Part shown: positions 51,601-58,198 of the stretch, piece by piece
Numbering within the stretch: position 1 is the stretch's first letter
How the letters are laid out: each line of letters begins with the position of its first letter
From: Malania oleifera
Taxonomy: Eukaryota > Streptophyta > Magnoliopsida > Santalales > Ximeniaceae
Length of the DNA: 64,000 nt
Direction: 5' to 3'
NCBI RefSeq assembly: GCF_029873635.1
Contig: NC_080419.1
Coordinates: forward strand, 71,733,097 to 71,797,096
Position numbers and translations under genes: made by a program
Notes under the pieces: model-generated
What the model saw: only the letters and a program-made list of their open reading frames with translations
Databases searched by the model: none
Told to the model about the DNA's origin: nothing

Positions 51601-54600
51601 TCCACATTTTGAACCAGCAGGAGCCTTCGGGAGTTCGTCTGTGAGCGTTCGAACCAGCCGTGAGTTCGTCATGTCGTCTTCGACATTTCCAACTAGCAGC
51701 GAGCTCGTCTTCTTCTTCTTCTTCTTCTTTCTGCTGCCTGCGTACTGCTGCCTGTTTGCATTTTGCTTGTCACGTGAGGGTGATGGTGGATTTTGGACAC
51801 GTAACCCCCCTAAATCAATGGATCACAATGGATTTCAAGCTTCTACCATTTTTTTAAGATTGGATTTCGGATACAGCTTGCTCTGAAGAATGATCCCGCT
51901 CCCGCCCAAAAAAAAAGGATTTTCAAAAGGTTAATGTTTAAATAATTCTTATATGATCAAAATTTTTGTACCACTCATTAAAATAATATATATTCACTCT
52001 GCCATAGTATTTTCAAGAAAGTTTTGATATATCAAATGTGACAATTTAAACTTAATTTTTATATTAAATTTTATGAGTATTATTTTAAATCATTCACTTT
52101 AATACAAATTCAAGTCGTGATTATTGTATAGTCAAATCTTCAATTATAATTATTGCAAGAGAATTTGGATCAATTATAATATTGATTGCATGCAAAAATT
52201 AAAAGAGAAATGACTTAAGGGATGCAAGTTGTACTTCGGAGAATTGCTTCAATGCTTAAATTAGGAAATCTTTTAATCTAGTGTCTCTCCCATGCAAACT
52301 ATATTTTATTGTACTCTTTTCTTTTATACTTTGAAATCTTTTATTGTACTCTTTTCTTTTAATGTTGAACTATGTTGAATCGTCTTGGCAATTTTATTAA
52401 ATTTTCAATTTTTCTATTGAATGTTTTGACATTTTAAATTCTAATATTACTAGATATTCATATGTTCATATATCAATTACCCCAAATAGGTATTTTACAC
52501 TATTTTAATAATTGCGCGCCTCACCTTTGTGAGGTGCGCACCTTCCCCTCGCACCTCTGACTACTATGCTTGGATCACATAACTTTAAATCCAATTTGTT
52601 GCCAAAATATTTAAGTATTGAGAATTGACTTTTTTTAATTAAATCTTTCATTTTATGCATACATTTTAATTAACATTAAAATAAAATGGTCATATGAATT
52701 TAAAATATAATTAAAATAAAAATGCCTCATAAAATTTCAAAAAAAAAATAAAAAAAAATAAAATACATTTAAAAAATATTTTTACCATATCTCTGTTCTC
52801 ACATGCAATAAGTTTGTTTTCGTAAAGTGAATTTTGAAATATAATAATTAAATAAAATAATTATAATGATTTTTTATTATAATATTTTTTACTTATATTA
52901 TTTTTTTCTAATTTATTATTTTAATCATAGTTTGTAATTGTTACTTGATTGAAGGATAAAAATCAGCATTTGTTTGATCAAGTTTTTCAATTTGTAAAGT
53001 TTTAGAAATATTAACCAAACAAGTTGCTGGTTTTCGGTCTTTAGTTTCTATTTTCTGGTTTTTAATTTTCATTTCTGGTTTTCATTTCCATAGTTTTTGA
53101 CAGTGATGCCAAATGGCCTCTAATTTTCAGGCCATGTGCTTAGTTGACACGTTTGATAACTGCCGCCCTATTTACATCCTCATTAAAATTGTGAAAGCAG
53201 TTCTGAATATGTGCATTTTGGTGTCATTCATATGCATGATCCAGGCTTTGTATTTGTTCCAAAATATTGGAGCGGAACAGCGTGCCATCTAATATTTTTT
53301 TAAATTTTTTGGCTGAAATTGGCTAGGTGGAAAGCATGGGCACTTTTTCTAGTATATTCCAATTTATATATATATTCTATATGTTAATATACAACATATA
53401 TTTAAAGCGGTCAGGTGCTCCTTGTGCTGACACGTGGCGCCTCCTTTTGCATTTCTTGACCCGGGGAGGTTTGGGGCAAATTGGTCCACGGATGGTCAGA
53501 GGTACCTGGTGAGGACCTGTGTTTTATATTTTGGCCTTCGATTGGGCGAGTGGGTTTGGATCGGCAATGGCAAGGGTGGGAATGTGGCCCCTTTGCACTT
53601 TCTAGTTTTCATGAAAACAAAAAATGGCATGCTTGTGGATTATATAATGCACTAGTTCCTTTGGCAGTTGTTGGACTCTAAATGATTGGTCATCCCTGCA
53701 CCTACCTTTCAACCCTCTTTCATGACCCTTGAGTGAATTCTATTTAAGTGCTAAACCAACTCAGAACTCATCGTGGAACAACATGAAATAATGCATGATG
53801 CTATTATCATGCGTAAGGTAGCTTGTTCGCTCACCTTCTTCACTCATGAATGAGATGAATGTGTCAATAAAATATCGATGGCTACATTTTCTGGTCTCCA
53901 AGAGACATCATCATCGTATGATATATATGATAAGGGCCGTAGCCTATTAGGTCTACGTCATATACTGTATGTGGATACTGAAAATTTTCTTGCTCTTCCC
54001 ACATGAAGGTTGGTCCTGAATCTGTTTTGCGCGGTCCCCTAGAAAATGCAACAACTGATGCTGTGTAAGTTTGGATCTGAATTTATTATTTTGCCATTAA
54101 AATTTTCTTTTGTACTGTGCCCTTTGGTTGTGCTAATTATTTTTTGTTTGATATGTGGTAGAACGCCAAAACTTTATTGTGAACGCCAGGATTGTCCTGC
54201 TGAACTGCTACATCCACCTGAAGACTGCAATGTCAACTCCTCACTAACCTTCACTCTTCAGGTGTCTACATTGCACGTTTTTTTTTTCCTTATTTGGGGC
54301 TGCAGGAAGGGGGTGGGGGGTGGGGTTGACATGTAATTTTTTATAGGTTAATTTATTGACTGATTTGTGATTTTACTTTTTCAGATTTGTCGAGTGGAAG
54401 ATATTACTGTTGAAGGGCTGATAAAGGGATCCGTAGTTCACTTTCATAGGGCAAGAACTGTAGCTGTCCTTTCCTCTGGAATAATAAGCACATCTGGGAT
54501 GGGTATGATTGATTTCATTTTCTTTTCTTTGTTATTGCTTTTGTTTTATTTTGTTTTTGTTTTGTTTACTTAATTTTTTTCTTTTGAGTATTTCAAGACC

Positions 54601-56093
54601 AAAAGAAATTGATAAATTCTGTTTGCTTTGCCTTCTCCCTGTCCGTCTCTGTCTCCACCTCTGTGTGCATGCATGTACATGCCTATGCCTGCCAAAATTG
54701 TTTTGGGTATCTGGAAACTGTAATTTCCCAGCCCCCACTATATGTGGGAGCCTTGTCTTCTGGGCTGTCCTTTTCTTAGAACTTATTATTCATTTATTAC
54801 CTTGAATGATAGCATACTCTGCACTTTTGAGATTGAAAACTACTTCTAAGATGAAATTATATTTTTGTGTTTGTACAGGCTGTGCAGGTGGTATAGGTAG
54901 AGGAAAAGTTCTAAGCAATGGTCTTGGCAGTGGTGGTGGACATGGTGGCAAAGGCGGAGATGGACGTTTCAATGGCAGCTGCGTTGAGGGAGGCGCGTCA
55001 TATGGAAATGCTGATTTGCCTTGTGAACTTGGTAGTGGAAGTGGAAATGACAGTTTTTCTGGTTCAACTGCAGGTGGTGGCATCATAGGTAAGACTATTT
55101 TTTAGGTCACACAAAAATAATCTGTACTCTCTTATAATGAGGCTTGAAATAGATACGAGGGGGAATTTATTTGAAAGCAACAGCCAACAGGGTCTTTTAG
55201 GAAAATGAAATTTAAATGCAAATTTTGAAATTTAGTAGCAGTGCAGTTTCCACATGCTATCCTAAAGGTCATAGTTGCCTTAAAAATAATTCCCCCTTGT
55301 ATCTGTACTACTTGAAGTTATTTTATTTTACTTTAACTGAAATCATATCACATTATGAAGATAGAATACAGATTGCAAATTTGTTTTTCTAAGCTGAACT
55401 GCTACTAAATTGGAAGATTTGCATTTAGATTTCATGTTCCTGAAAGACCTTGCTGCCTTCAAATAAATTTTCCCTTGTTTCTGTAGTTCTTGAAATTATT
55501 TTATTTTACTTTAATTGAAATCACATAATATTATGAAGATAACATGTTAGAAAATTTATTTTTCCACTTTTGCATGAGTTTTCGTGAAACTAATTGCCAG
55601 TCATGTTCACTGACTCAAAATTTATTATAATTCAGCCACCTGTTTAGTGCCATTATATCTCTGAATATATTTGCATCTATATATTTATTTTTATTTGAAC
55701 TCATAGTTACTTTATTTAATTTTATTTATTTTTTTGTAATGCCTTTACCTGAGCAGTAATGGGTTCACTGGAGCATCCGTTGTCAAGTTTGTCCATTGAA
55801 GGTTCAGTTAGAGCCGATGGAGAAAGTTCTGCAGGAAATTCCAAGAAGAAAGGCTATGTTATCACAGATGGTTTTAATGGAGGTACTGGTGGTGGATCCG
55901 GTGGAACCATTCTTTTGTTTTTGCGTGCTCTGGATCTTGGTGAATTTTCTAGCCTTACCAGCGCTGGAGGACATGGTAGTCCATATGGTGGTGGCGGGGG
56001 TGGCGGCGGCAGGATTCACTTTCATTGGTCAGATATTCCCACCGGGGATGTGTACCAGCCTATTGCTAATGTGAAAGGGACCATAATTACTGG
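8067..56093 (+). CDS. Large glycine-rich membrane protein, N-terminal 793 codons in 11 exons (3' end beyond window)
   Basis: The join is 8067-8926, 11630-11745, 31520-31728, 39160-39279, 49194-49322, 49424-49549, 54009-54064, 54162-54261, 54385-54502, 54879-55088, 55757-56093. All junctions are GT-AG and every phase matches, so one frame runs through all 11 exons without a stop. The product matches, as I remember the family, the plant proteins of the AT5G11700/AT4G32920/AT5G47020 group, usually about 1,400 residues. It starts with a hydrophobic signal or anchor segment (residues 24-42), then a proline run (62-73), six N-glycosylation sequons at 131-165, and repeated Gly-rich blocks (187-195, 240-245, 264-278, and in exons 2, 10 and 11). 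The family's C-terminal Cys-rich and transmembrane part is not in this window. The biochemical role is not established; the layout suggests a secretory-pathway or plasma-membrane protein with a long extracellular N-terminus. No kinase or ephrin-receptor domain is seen, so that inherited name should not be used. Confidence 0.93.
10692..10744. repeat. (CT)n followed by (CA)n microsatellite
   Basis: About 20 CT units, then five CA units, in intron 1. Confidence 0.95.
10974..11577. mobile_element. Non-autonomous TIR element, 'AAGGC' type
   Basis: The left end reads ttttaaaaggcaaaggcata with ggcgaggc close behind. The right end is its approximate inverse, with ccttgaggcgagcctcg followed by gagccttttaaag. 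The 600-bp interior is AT-rich and has no coding frame. The ends resemble those of the element at 42067. Target duplications were not resolved. It ends only about 50 bp before exon 2. Confidence 0.65.
11630..11745 (+). CDS. Exon 2 (codons 287-326, part)
   Basis: The acceptor gaagtgcag ends at 11629 and the donor is g|gtgaga at 11746. The translation [38 protein letters not shown] joins exon 1 in phase, and the block '[18 protein letters not shown]' is characteristic of this family. Confidence 0.93.
12100..13065 (+). mobile_element. LINE fragment, C-terminal (zf-RVT) part
   Basis: Broken + strand frames give [20 protein letters not shown] and later the '[16 protein letters not shown]' type region around 12480-12540, both typical of the region after the reverse transcriptase in plant L1-type LINEs. 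It ends near 13050 in an AT-rich tail. It is 5'-truncated and non-functional. Confidence 0.75.
13460..14022 (-). mobile_element. LINE fragment, C-terminal (zf-RVT) part, minus strand
   Basis: Two overlapping minus frames give [20 protein letters not shown] (14022-13765) and [20 protein letters not shown] (13823-13461). These are the usual end of the zf-RVT region in plant LINEs, separated here by one frameshift. Its right edge abuts the MITE at 14024. Confidence 0.75.
14024..14881. mobile_element. MITE with TIR TGGTATCAC
   Basis: The left end TGGTATCAC plus an AAAAATTAT block matches the inverse of the right end (ATAATTTTTTGACAGTGATA then CCA). The 860-bp interior is AT-rich and non-coding. 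A related right end occurs at 53111. No secure target duplication was identified. Confidence 0.65.
16363..16574 (+). repeat. Tandem duplication, 2 x about 105 bp
   Basis: The block beginning tttattgaatttataaattt and ending ccaagttggtgtt is repeated head to tail (16363-16467, 16468-16574) with only a few substitutions. This is a recent duplication. Confidence 0.93.
16590..17465 (+). mobile_element. LINE fragment, C-terminal part
   Basis: Broken frames carry the zf-RVT signature region: a '[15 protein letters not shown]' type phrase at about 16936-16980 and a 'CRRPCKVLS...CHEFDETNA' type phrase at about 17020-17090. It ends with tttatccaaaaagga near 17465. 5'-truncated. Confidence 0.7.
18010..20430 (+). 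mobile_element. LINE fragment: endonuclease end, reverse transcriptase, C-terminal part
   Basis: The + strand frames show the end of the endonuclease ([20 protein letters not shown], 18198-18257), the RT start ([17 protein letters not shown], 18343-18393), a degraded 'DYEKAYD' motif near 18530, and the FADD active-site region as [12 protein letters not shown] at about 18780. The linker and zf-RVT follow ([20 protein letters not shown] at 19737). Many stops and frameshifts make it a pseudogene. Its 3' end lies near 20430, where copia LTR sequence begins. Confidence 0.85.
20455..20863 (-). repeat. 3' LTR of copia element 1 (truncated)
   Basis: It matches the LTR at 30590-31064 in two blocks: 'ctcttgcatttatggttgc...tgaatgttgaagg' and 'tgttgggtaaattgg...ataaca'. 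The end ATAACA is followed by cttcttatcaagttggagca, the minus-strand polypurine tract and copia C-terminal junction. Its left end is missing one block present in the other LTR. Confidence 0.75.
23024..23621. mobile_element. MITE family GGTCTTAAATTT, copy D, left part
   Basis: The left end is CAAGTTTTTAAATTTCC, and the body matches copies A, B, C and F (landmarks: catcaccctcaaaat, ttcataaaagaattccatg). It is flanked by gtgggaac (23016-23023). The copy is interrupted at 23621 by a LINE and resumes at 28542. Confidence 0.88.
23622..28541 (-). mobile_element. LINE (L1 type), about 4.9 kb, RT core deleted, nested in MITE copy D
   Basis: The 3' end is the poly-T run at 23622. Right to left on the minus strand it shows an ORF1-like region with several frames (about 27830-26380), the endonuclease (25957-25664, with [20 protein letters not shown]), the linker before RT (about 25480-25140, with NREVFGD and [11 protein letters not shown] type phrases), then directly the region after RT (24959-24603, [20 protein letters not shown] and [20 protein letters not shown]) and zf-RVT remnants to 23766. 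The catalytic RT domain, about 1.5 kb in family members, is missing. It is flanked by target duplications ttccatgatttactatta (23604-23621) and ttcctatgctttattatta (28542-28560). Confidence 0.85.
25935..26106 (-). repeat. Tandem duplication, 2 x 86 bp, inside the LINE
   Basis: The block starting gcaggcctaga and ending agaaaaagagaaaaaaaa occurs twice (25935-26020, 26021-26106) with only a few differences. It creates two copies of one frame segment. Confidence 0.95.
28542..28681. mobile_element. MITE copy D, right part
   Basis: It continues copy D after the LINE (tttttcaaattgaaatcaat, ggagctttgag) and ends GAAATTTAAGACTTG, followed by gtgagaac (28682-28689). That octamer matches the left flank gtgggaac in seven of eight bases. 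Confidence 0.85.
30573..30584 (-). other. Primer-binding site of copia element 1
   Basis: The + strand reads gctctgatacca, the exact complement of the initiator tRNA-Met PBS core TGGTATCAGAGC, and it sits just inside the right LTR. Confidence 0.88.
30590..31064 (-). repeat. 5' LTR of copia element 1
   Basis: It lies between the primer-binding site and 31064 (..ccaataaca), so on the minus strand it starts TGTTATTGG. It contains a block at 30594-30690 (tgttgcgtaaattg) that recurs diverged at 30925-31064 (tgttgtataatttgg), so the LTR carries an internal direct repeat or is a fusion of two LTR copies. Confidence 0.7.
31520..31728 (+). CDS. Exon 3 (codons 326-395)
   Basis: The acceptor catttgtag ends at 31519 and the donor is cag|gtatgt at 31729. 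The translation begins [20 protein letters not shown] and ends PLLWSRVQ, a strongly conserved family block. It is separated from exon 2 by 19.8 kb of transposon-filled intron. Confidence 0.95.
31910..32067 (+). mobile_element. LINE endonuclease scrap
   Basis: The + strand translation contains [21 protein letters not shown], the core of the LINE apurinic endonuclease (GDFNV.RFP). It is only about 150 bp and is cut off by the partial MITE on its right. Confidence 0.65.
32068..32406. mobile_element. MITE family GGTCTTAAATTT, copy E (right half only)
   Basis: It matches the right 340 bp of copies A and B, from tgataatttagacatgaatg to GAAATTTAAGACCATG. The left half is absent. Confidence 0.88.
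34052..34665. mobile_element. MITE family GGTCTTAAATTT, copy A (complete, 614 bp)
   Basis: The left end is CAAGGTCTTAAATTTC and the right end GAAATATAAGACCATG, which are inverse with few mismatches. The flanks are gtcgagac (34044-34051) and atcgagac (34666-34673), a 7/8 match. It interrupts the gypsy integrase C-terminus between DYMVET and [12 protein letters not shown]; removing it restores that reading. No transposase is encoded. Confidence 0.92.
35205..35425 (+). repeat. Degenerate tandem repeat, about 38-bp unit, in gypsy 3' region
   Basis: About five imperfect units of the form ggattcccaaatcaattgg followed by atttctatttaatgt. Confidence 0.8.
35700..36100 (+). mobile_element. LINE fragment, C-terminal part
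   Basis: Broken frames contain a '[20 protein letters not shown]' phrase (35969-36028) followed by a degraded Cys motif region, typical of zf-RVT in plant LINEs. Confidence 0.65.
36102..36824 (+). repeat. Tandem duplication, 2 x about 355 bp
   Basis: 36102-36456 and 36471-36824 are clearly homologous head-to-tail units: both start with ttatttatttatttatt, share agaaggttttctgc / agaagattttctgt, ggaggtttaggga, and end with aacacagattgccttgaaaa and gtagata. They differ at many sites, so the duplication is not very recent. The content looks LINE-derived. Confidence 0.92.
38482..38587 (+). repeat. Tandem duplication, 2 x 53 bp
   Basis: The block gtcaatctgaaaa(g/a)ttcca through ggtttgtaaagggatt is repeated with one difference. 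Confidence 0.95.
39160..39279 (+). CDS. Exon 4 (codons 396-435)
   Basis: The acceptor attttgtag ends at 39159 and the donor is aag|gtaatc at 39280. The exact phase-0 exon of 40 codons reads [20 protein letters not shown] and ends MSDSIIK. Confidence 0.94.
39421..39441. repeat. (CA)n microsatellite
   Basis: About ten CA units in intron 4, just downstream of exon 4. Confidence 0.93.
39728..40356. mobile_element. MITE family GGTCTTAAATTT, copy F (629 bp)
   Basis: Starts CATGGTTTTCAATTTCAAC and ends GAAATTTAAGACCATG. The body is collinear with copies A and B (gaattctttt, gttttaggac, gacatgaatgg, aagggtgatggaaatc). No matching flanking octamer remains, and its left end is the most diverged, suggesting an older insertion. 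Confidence 0.88.
41345..41880 (+). mobile_element. LINE fragment, C-terminal part
   Basis: The frame at 41410-41649 carries [20 protein letters not shown] and [20 protein letters not shown], the zf-RVT zinc-binding and following region of plant LINEs. It is followed by a 3' end with '...ccctccctgatag'. Confidence 0.78.
42297..42535 (-). repeat. Minisatellite, about 45-50-bp units with gagcagaggcttcgtcgag
   Basis: About five degenerate units of agagagagcagaggcttc plus a gtcgagcttcg-like spacer. Confidence 0.85.
42558..42597. repeat. (GA)n microsatellite
   Basis: About 20 GA units directly after the minisatellite. Confidence 0.96.
42688..44250 (+). mobile_element. Ty1/copia fragment, RT end and RNase H, interrupted by a MITE
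   Basis: The + strand shows the end of RT ([18 protein letters not shown], about 42720-42775; [12 protein letters not shown] before the MITE). After the MITE it continues [20 protein letters not shown] and a degraded TRPDISFAV block. RNase H follows (43912-44130, [39 protein letters not shown]). The 3' side has the ADIFTKPL-like block in another frame. 5'-truncated: no gag or integrase is left. Confidence 0.9.
42898..43512. mobile_element. MITE family GGTCTTAAATTT, copy B (complete, 615 bp)
   Basis: Starts CAAGGTCTTAAATTTCG and ends GAAATATAAGACCATG. The host nonamer gttgtccaa occurs on both sides (42892-42900 overlapping the MITE start, and 43513-43521 after it). Excising the MITE and one copy restores the copia frame ..[11 protein letters not shown].., which makes this the best-dated insertion of the family. 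Confidence 0.94.
44170..44570 (+). repeat. Probable copia 3' LTR fragment
   Basis: It follows the RNase H end, after a ggtgatatttgtacacctct junction and 'agcttgagttagaaggaa', an eroded polypurine-tract/LTR start. It contains a TATA-like region (tattaatatattag) and a cttctcttcatctct run. The second LTR was not found. Confidence 0.5.
44964..46270 (-). mobile_element. LINE fragment, minus strand, with a MITE in its 3' region
   Basis: The minus frame 46113-45862 reads [12 protein letters not shown] and [30 protein letters not shown], the region just after RT in plant LINEs (..LSxGGRxTLIxSxLSxxPxYxxSxF). Frames at 45679-45470 continue towards the 3' end, which is the poly-T at about 44964-44980. 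A 319-bp TIR element separates 44998 from 45326. Confidence 0.78.
45007..45325. mobile_element. MITE with TIR GGGGGCGTTTRCTT (319 bp)
   Basis: The left end is GGGGGCGTTTGCTT and the right end AAGTAAACGCCCCC (one mismatch between inverted ends). The interior has repeated cattcccat / catgggaat words. It is non-coding and sits in the 3' part of a LINE. G-rich TIRs of this kind are common in hAT-type MITEs, which is inference. Confidence 0.78.
46685..47309. mobile_element. MITE family GGTCTTAAATTT, copy C (complete, 625 bp, inverted)
   Basis: Opposite orientation to A, B and F: starts CATGGTCTTATATTTCC and ends GAAATTTAGGACCTTG. The flanks tttccatg (46677-46684) and attctatg (47310-47317) match in six of eight bases. 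Confidence 0.9.
47320..48220 (-). mobile_element. LINE fragment, C-terminal part, minus strand
   Basis: Minus frames carry [22 protein letters not shown] (47823-47599, zf-RVT region with 'C...CPMPxGIFxxIW') and upstream LINE phrases at 48176-47887 ([18 protein letters not shown]). It lies directly beside MITE copy C. Confidence 0.75.
49194..49322 (+). CDS. Exon 5 (codons 436-478)
   Basis: The acceptor acttcag ends at 49193 and the donor is aag|gtattt at 49323. The phase-0 exon of 43 codons includes [19 protein letters not shown] and [10 protein letters not shown]. Confidence 0.94.
49424..49549 (+). CDS. Exon 6 (codons 479-520)
   Basis: The acceptor caccatcag ends at 49423. The phase-0 exon of 42 codons reads [20 protein letters not shown] and ends [10 protein letters not shown]. 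The donor GTAAGT at 49550 is a perfect consensus and is immediately followed by the poly-T end of an inserted LINE. The donor itself lies inside the LINE's target-site duplication. Confidence 0.94.
49556..50016 (-). mobile_element. 5'-truncated LINE inserted at the exon 6 splice donor
   Basis: On the + strand it opens with a poly-T/C run and tttgctagaaaaataatatt, the inverse of a LINE 3' end (the same style as 23622). It continues with LINE 3' text. It is flanked by agtatatatgtaagt (49541-49555) and agtatatatgcaagt (50017-50031), 14 of 15 bases identical, which defines both ends. Length is about 460 bp with no coding. Confidence 0.88.
50580..51080 (-). mobile_element. One or two LINE 3'-end fragments
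   Basis: Two poly-T-led stretches (50580-50597 and about 50888-50920) are each followed by text of the type '..gatgaaaaaagatgtattag' and 'gatgagaagttatcc', typical of inverse LINE 3' ends. Boundaries are not resolved. Confidence 0.5.
51172..52568. mobile_element. TIR element with GGTGCGAGG ends and Ser-rich minisatellite (1.4 kb)
   Basis: The left end catagtagttaaaagcgcac then ctcgtaggtgcgaggtg matches the inverse of the right end (gcgcctcacctttgtgaggt ... cgcacctctgactactatg). The flanks tttggatc (51164-51171) and cttggatc (52569-52576) match in seven of eight bases. The interior has a minisatellite (51405-51720), a (CTT)n run (51712-51728) and AT-rich filler. No transposase frame is seen. 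Confidence 0.78.
51405..51720 (+). repeat. Degenerate minisatellite with gttcgtctt / gaaccagcaggagcc words
   Basis: About seven imperfect units alternate ttcgaaccagnaggagcctt and cgtgagttcgtcttcgac words. Confidence 0.83.
52660..53111. mobile_element. Probable partial MITE, TGGTATCAC family
   Basis: The right end gtttttgacagtgatgcca matches the right end of the element at 14024-14881 with one change, and it is preceded by the same ggtttttaattttc-type run. The left end was not found. Confidence 0.5.
54009..54064 (+). CDS. Exon 7 (codons 521-539, part)
   Basis: The acceptor acatgaag ends at 54008 and the donor is gt|gtaagt at 54065. It reads [18 protein letters not shown] and joins exon 6 (..FYSIY) in phase, as in related proteins. 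Confidence 0.92.
54162..54261 (+). CDS. Exon 8 (codons 539-572)
   Basis: The acceptor tgtggtag ends at 54161 and the donor is cag|gtgtct at 54262. It reads [20 protein letters not shown] and ends SLTFTLQ, one of the most conserved family blocks, with three cysteines. Confidence 0.94.
54385..54502 (+). CDS. Exon 9 (codons 573-612, part)
   Basis: The acceptor tttttcag ends at 54384 and the donor is g|gtatga at 54503. It reads [20 protein letters not shown] and ends [10 protein letters not shown]. Confidence 0.94.
54879..55088 (+). CDS. Exon 10 (codons 612-682, part)
   Basis: The acceptor tttgtacag ends at 54878 and the donor is g|gtaaga at 55089. It is Gly-rich ([28 protein letters not shown]) and ends STAGGGII. 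A proline-rich antisense frame over it is only its shadow. Confidence 0.93.
55089..55756 (+). other. Intron 10 with long inverted and direct repeats
   Basis: 668 bp, GT-AG. Arms at about 55143-55242 and 55398-55495 are inverted copies. Blocks at 55261-55372 and 55439-55547 are direct copies. No coding. Confidence 0.85.
55757..56093 (+). CDS. Exon 11 (codons 682-794, part)
   Basis: The acceptor cctgagcag ends at 55756. It reads [20 protein letters not shown], a Gly-rich block, then [20 protein letters not shown] and [10 protein letters not shown]. The family text diverges after this point, and the proposed donor is gg|gttcgt at 56094. That donor is weaker than the others, so the 3' edge is less certain than the exon itself. 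Read-through would add about 26 non-family residues before a stop at 56170. Confidence 0.88.
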
Positions 56094-56879
56094 GTTCGTT
56101 TGTCATCTGTTTTCTCCTTATCACAATATGCTTCTGAGTGCCCAATTTTTTAAACTTGGTTTCAATAATTAGTTGGTTGCGTTGATATAACCCTTTGTAG
56201 TTGGATGCCTCTGTGGATGTCGCCATTATGACAGAGTTCATGCTGAAGTAAAATAGGTTTCAATTTAGCATATCCCCCTGCACCTGCTGATTTTATTTCT
56301 GTACTTAAAATGTAGCACTCAATGCAAGGCTTGCATGCCATATTGGGGGTTTGGGGAGGACATGATATGCAGAGCATTACCTGCACATTTGCACTTCAGT
56401 GCACAACCGACTATATCAAGTGTCTGGGGAGGGTGGGATGTGCACAGCCTTATGTGAACTGAATCTGCAGCATTACCATTGGTCATGTTTTGCCATCTAT
56501 GTTACAAGGTGTACTTGTACTTTATTGAGCATGGTCCTTGGGCCACACTGGCTTACTAAGGTGTGCGCGTGGTTATCTTGCAAAAATGCTATTTTCTCCT
56601 ATTATTTGGCCTTCTTTATAAGCGGGTCTCTGCTTCTTTTTCTGTGTTTTTAGTCACCAAGTTCATTAAGGTAAAATTTAAATTTATAATATGAAAAGAG
56701 GTTTTGTAGTAGACTGATGATGTTTCTAAAGCAATGGTGTTATATTATAATTTTGAGGAAAATAAAATTTATATGAAAGTTATCAGTTTAGCTGTTTATG
56801 GGATATCATGATTTGTAGTTGAGAAATATGCTTAAAAAAATGAATGTGGCCAAATTACGAGAAAAGAGAGTTGAATGAA

Positions 56880-57880
56880 CCTTGAAATGGAGTTTATGCT
56901 ATAACTTAGCTGGAAATCTCTTAGAGGGAAAAGTGTAGAGCCCTTTAGTTGAAAGAAGGTGATGGAAATCTACATTCTTCCATGAAGCGACAAATATTCT
57001 TAGGATACTTGCAGACGGGGCATTTCCTATTTTGAGAGGAAACTTTCTGGATGAGAAAAGGAATTATGTGTCAAAAGATGGGAGACTTAGCCTCATCAAG
57101 ACTGCTCTTTTGAACCTCCCAGTTTACTTTGCCTTTTTCCCATCCTTTGTTTAGTGGCCATTGGATTGGAGGGATATAAAAAGAAATTCCTTTGGGAAGC
57201 ATAGTGGTGAACTTAAAAAACTATCTCAATGGGGTGCTGTTAAGCAGCCTATTTGAAATGGAAGCTTAGGGCTAAAAATATCTCTCTATCCTCAATGAAA
57301 CTGGCCTTTGAAGGAGAAGGACCATTATGGAGGTAGAGGGAAATCATCGCTTAATATGGTGGTTGGGGCCCTGAAGATGTGAGAGGATCCTCTGGTGTTG
57401 TAGTTTAGAGATTCATTAGGGGAGGGGTGGCATGGTTTTTTTTTTTCCTCCCATATTTATTTCCAAGTGGAAATGGCGAGAAATGTATTTTTTTGGCATG
57501 GCATTTGGTGCAACGATTCTTCTCCTAGTGTGAAATTCCCTTCCATATTCAGTTTCGCCTGCGACAATCAAGCCCTAATTAGCAATTACCGGAAAATTGC
57601 ATATTTTTGGATATCTTGGAGCATTCCCTTAGTAAGGAATGCCTTTGATTGGGAAAATTGACAACTTTAAAGCAATTTATAGTAGCGTGTACAAAGTTCA
57701 ATATCAGAACTCTCCTAATGTACCTAAGTGGATCTTGCATAAAAATGGCAGATTTACAGTTAGATCCTATTACAGATCTCACCTCCCCGGCAGTAACCAC
57801 TTGCAGTATGCCCTGGAAGCGCATTTAGTTTCCAATAGCCCTCTGCAAAGGTTGTTTTCTTTACATGGCAGGCAACTTTT
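56880..57880 (+). mobile_element. LINE fragment, region after RT
   Basis: The + strand text includes NYVSKDGRLSLIKTALLNLPVY-like phrases (about 57050-57125), then NVFFWHGIWCNDSSPSVKFPSIFS (57479-57550) and VPKWILHKNGRFTVRSYY (57719-57772). This is the standard order of the post-RT part of plant LINEs. Confidence 0.78.
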
Positions 57881-57898
57881 CGAATGATACTTACCACT

Positions 57899-58198
57899 GA
57901 GGCACTGGCAACCTGCAGAAAAGGGGACTGCATCTTGTCAACAAGTGCTTCTTTTTTATTGGGAAATGGCAAGTCAATTGAACGTATCCCCTTGCACTGT
58001 TCTTGGATTAGAAGTGTCTGGAATAGTGGAATCTGGCCATGACTCTGAGCCACTGACAACCTGCAGAAAAGGGGACTGCATCTCGTCAACAGGTGCTTTT
58101 TTTTTTTATTGGGAAATGTCAAGTCAATTGAACGTATCCCCTTGCACTGTTCTTAAATTAGAAGTGTCTGGAATAGTGGAATCTGGCTATGACTCTGA
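57899..58198 (+). repeat. Tandem duplication, 2 x about 150 bp
   Basis: 57899-58046 and 58047-58198 are nearly identical head-to-tail units (aacctgcagaaaaggggact, caattgaacgtatcccct, gtgtctggaatagtggaatc). They differ at about ten sites plus the length of a T-run. Confidence 0.95.

Larger units (their letters stand above)
49550..54008 (+). other. Intron 6, 4.5 kb
   Basis: GT-AG. It contains the splice-site LINE, one or two LINE 3' ends, a 1.4-kb TIR element, and a MITE right end. 50032-50540 and 53112-54000 show no gene and no recognised repeat. Confidence 0.85.

Noticed and set aside
54790..55086. Proline-rich minus-strand frame opposite exon 10
   Set aside because: Antisense shadow of the Gly-rich exon; glycine codons read backwards give Pro/Ala/Thr.
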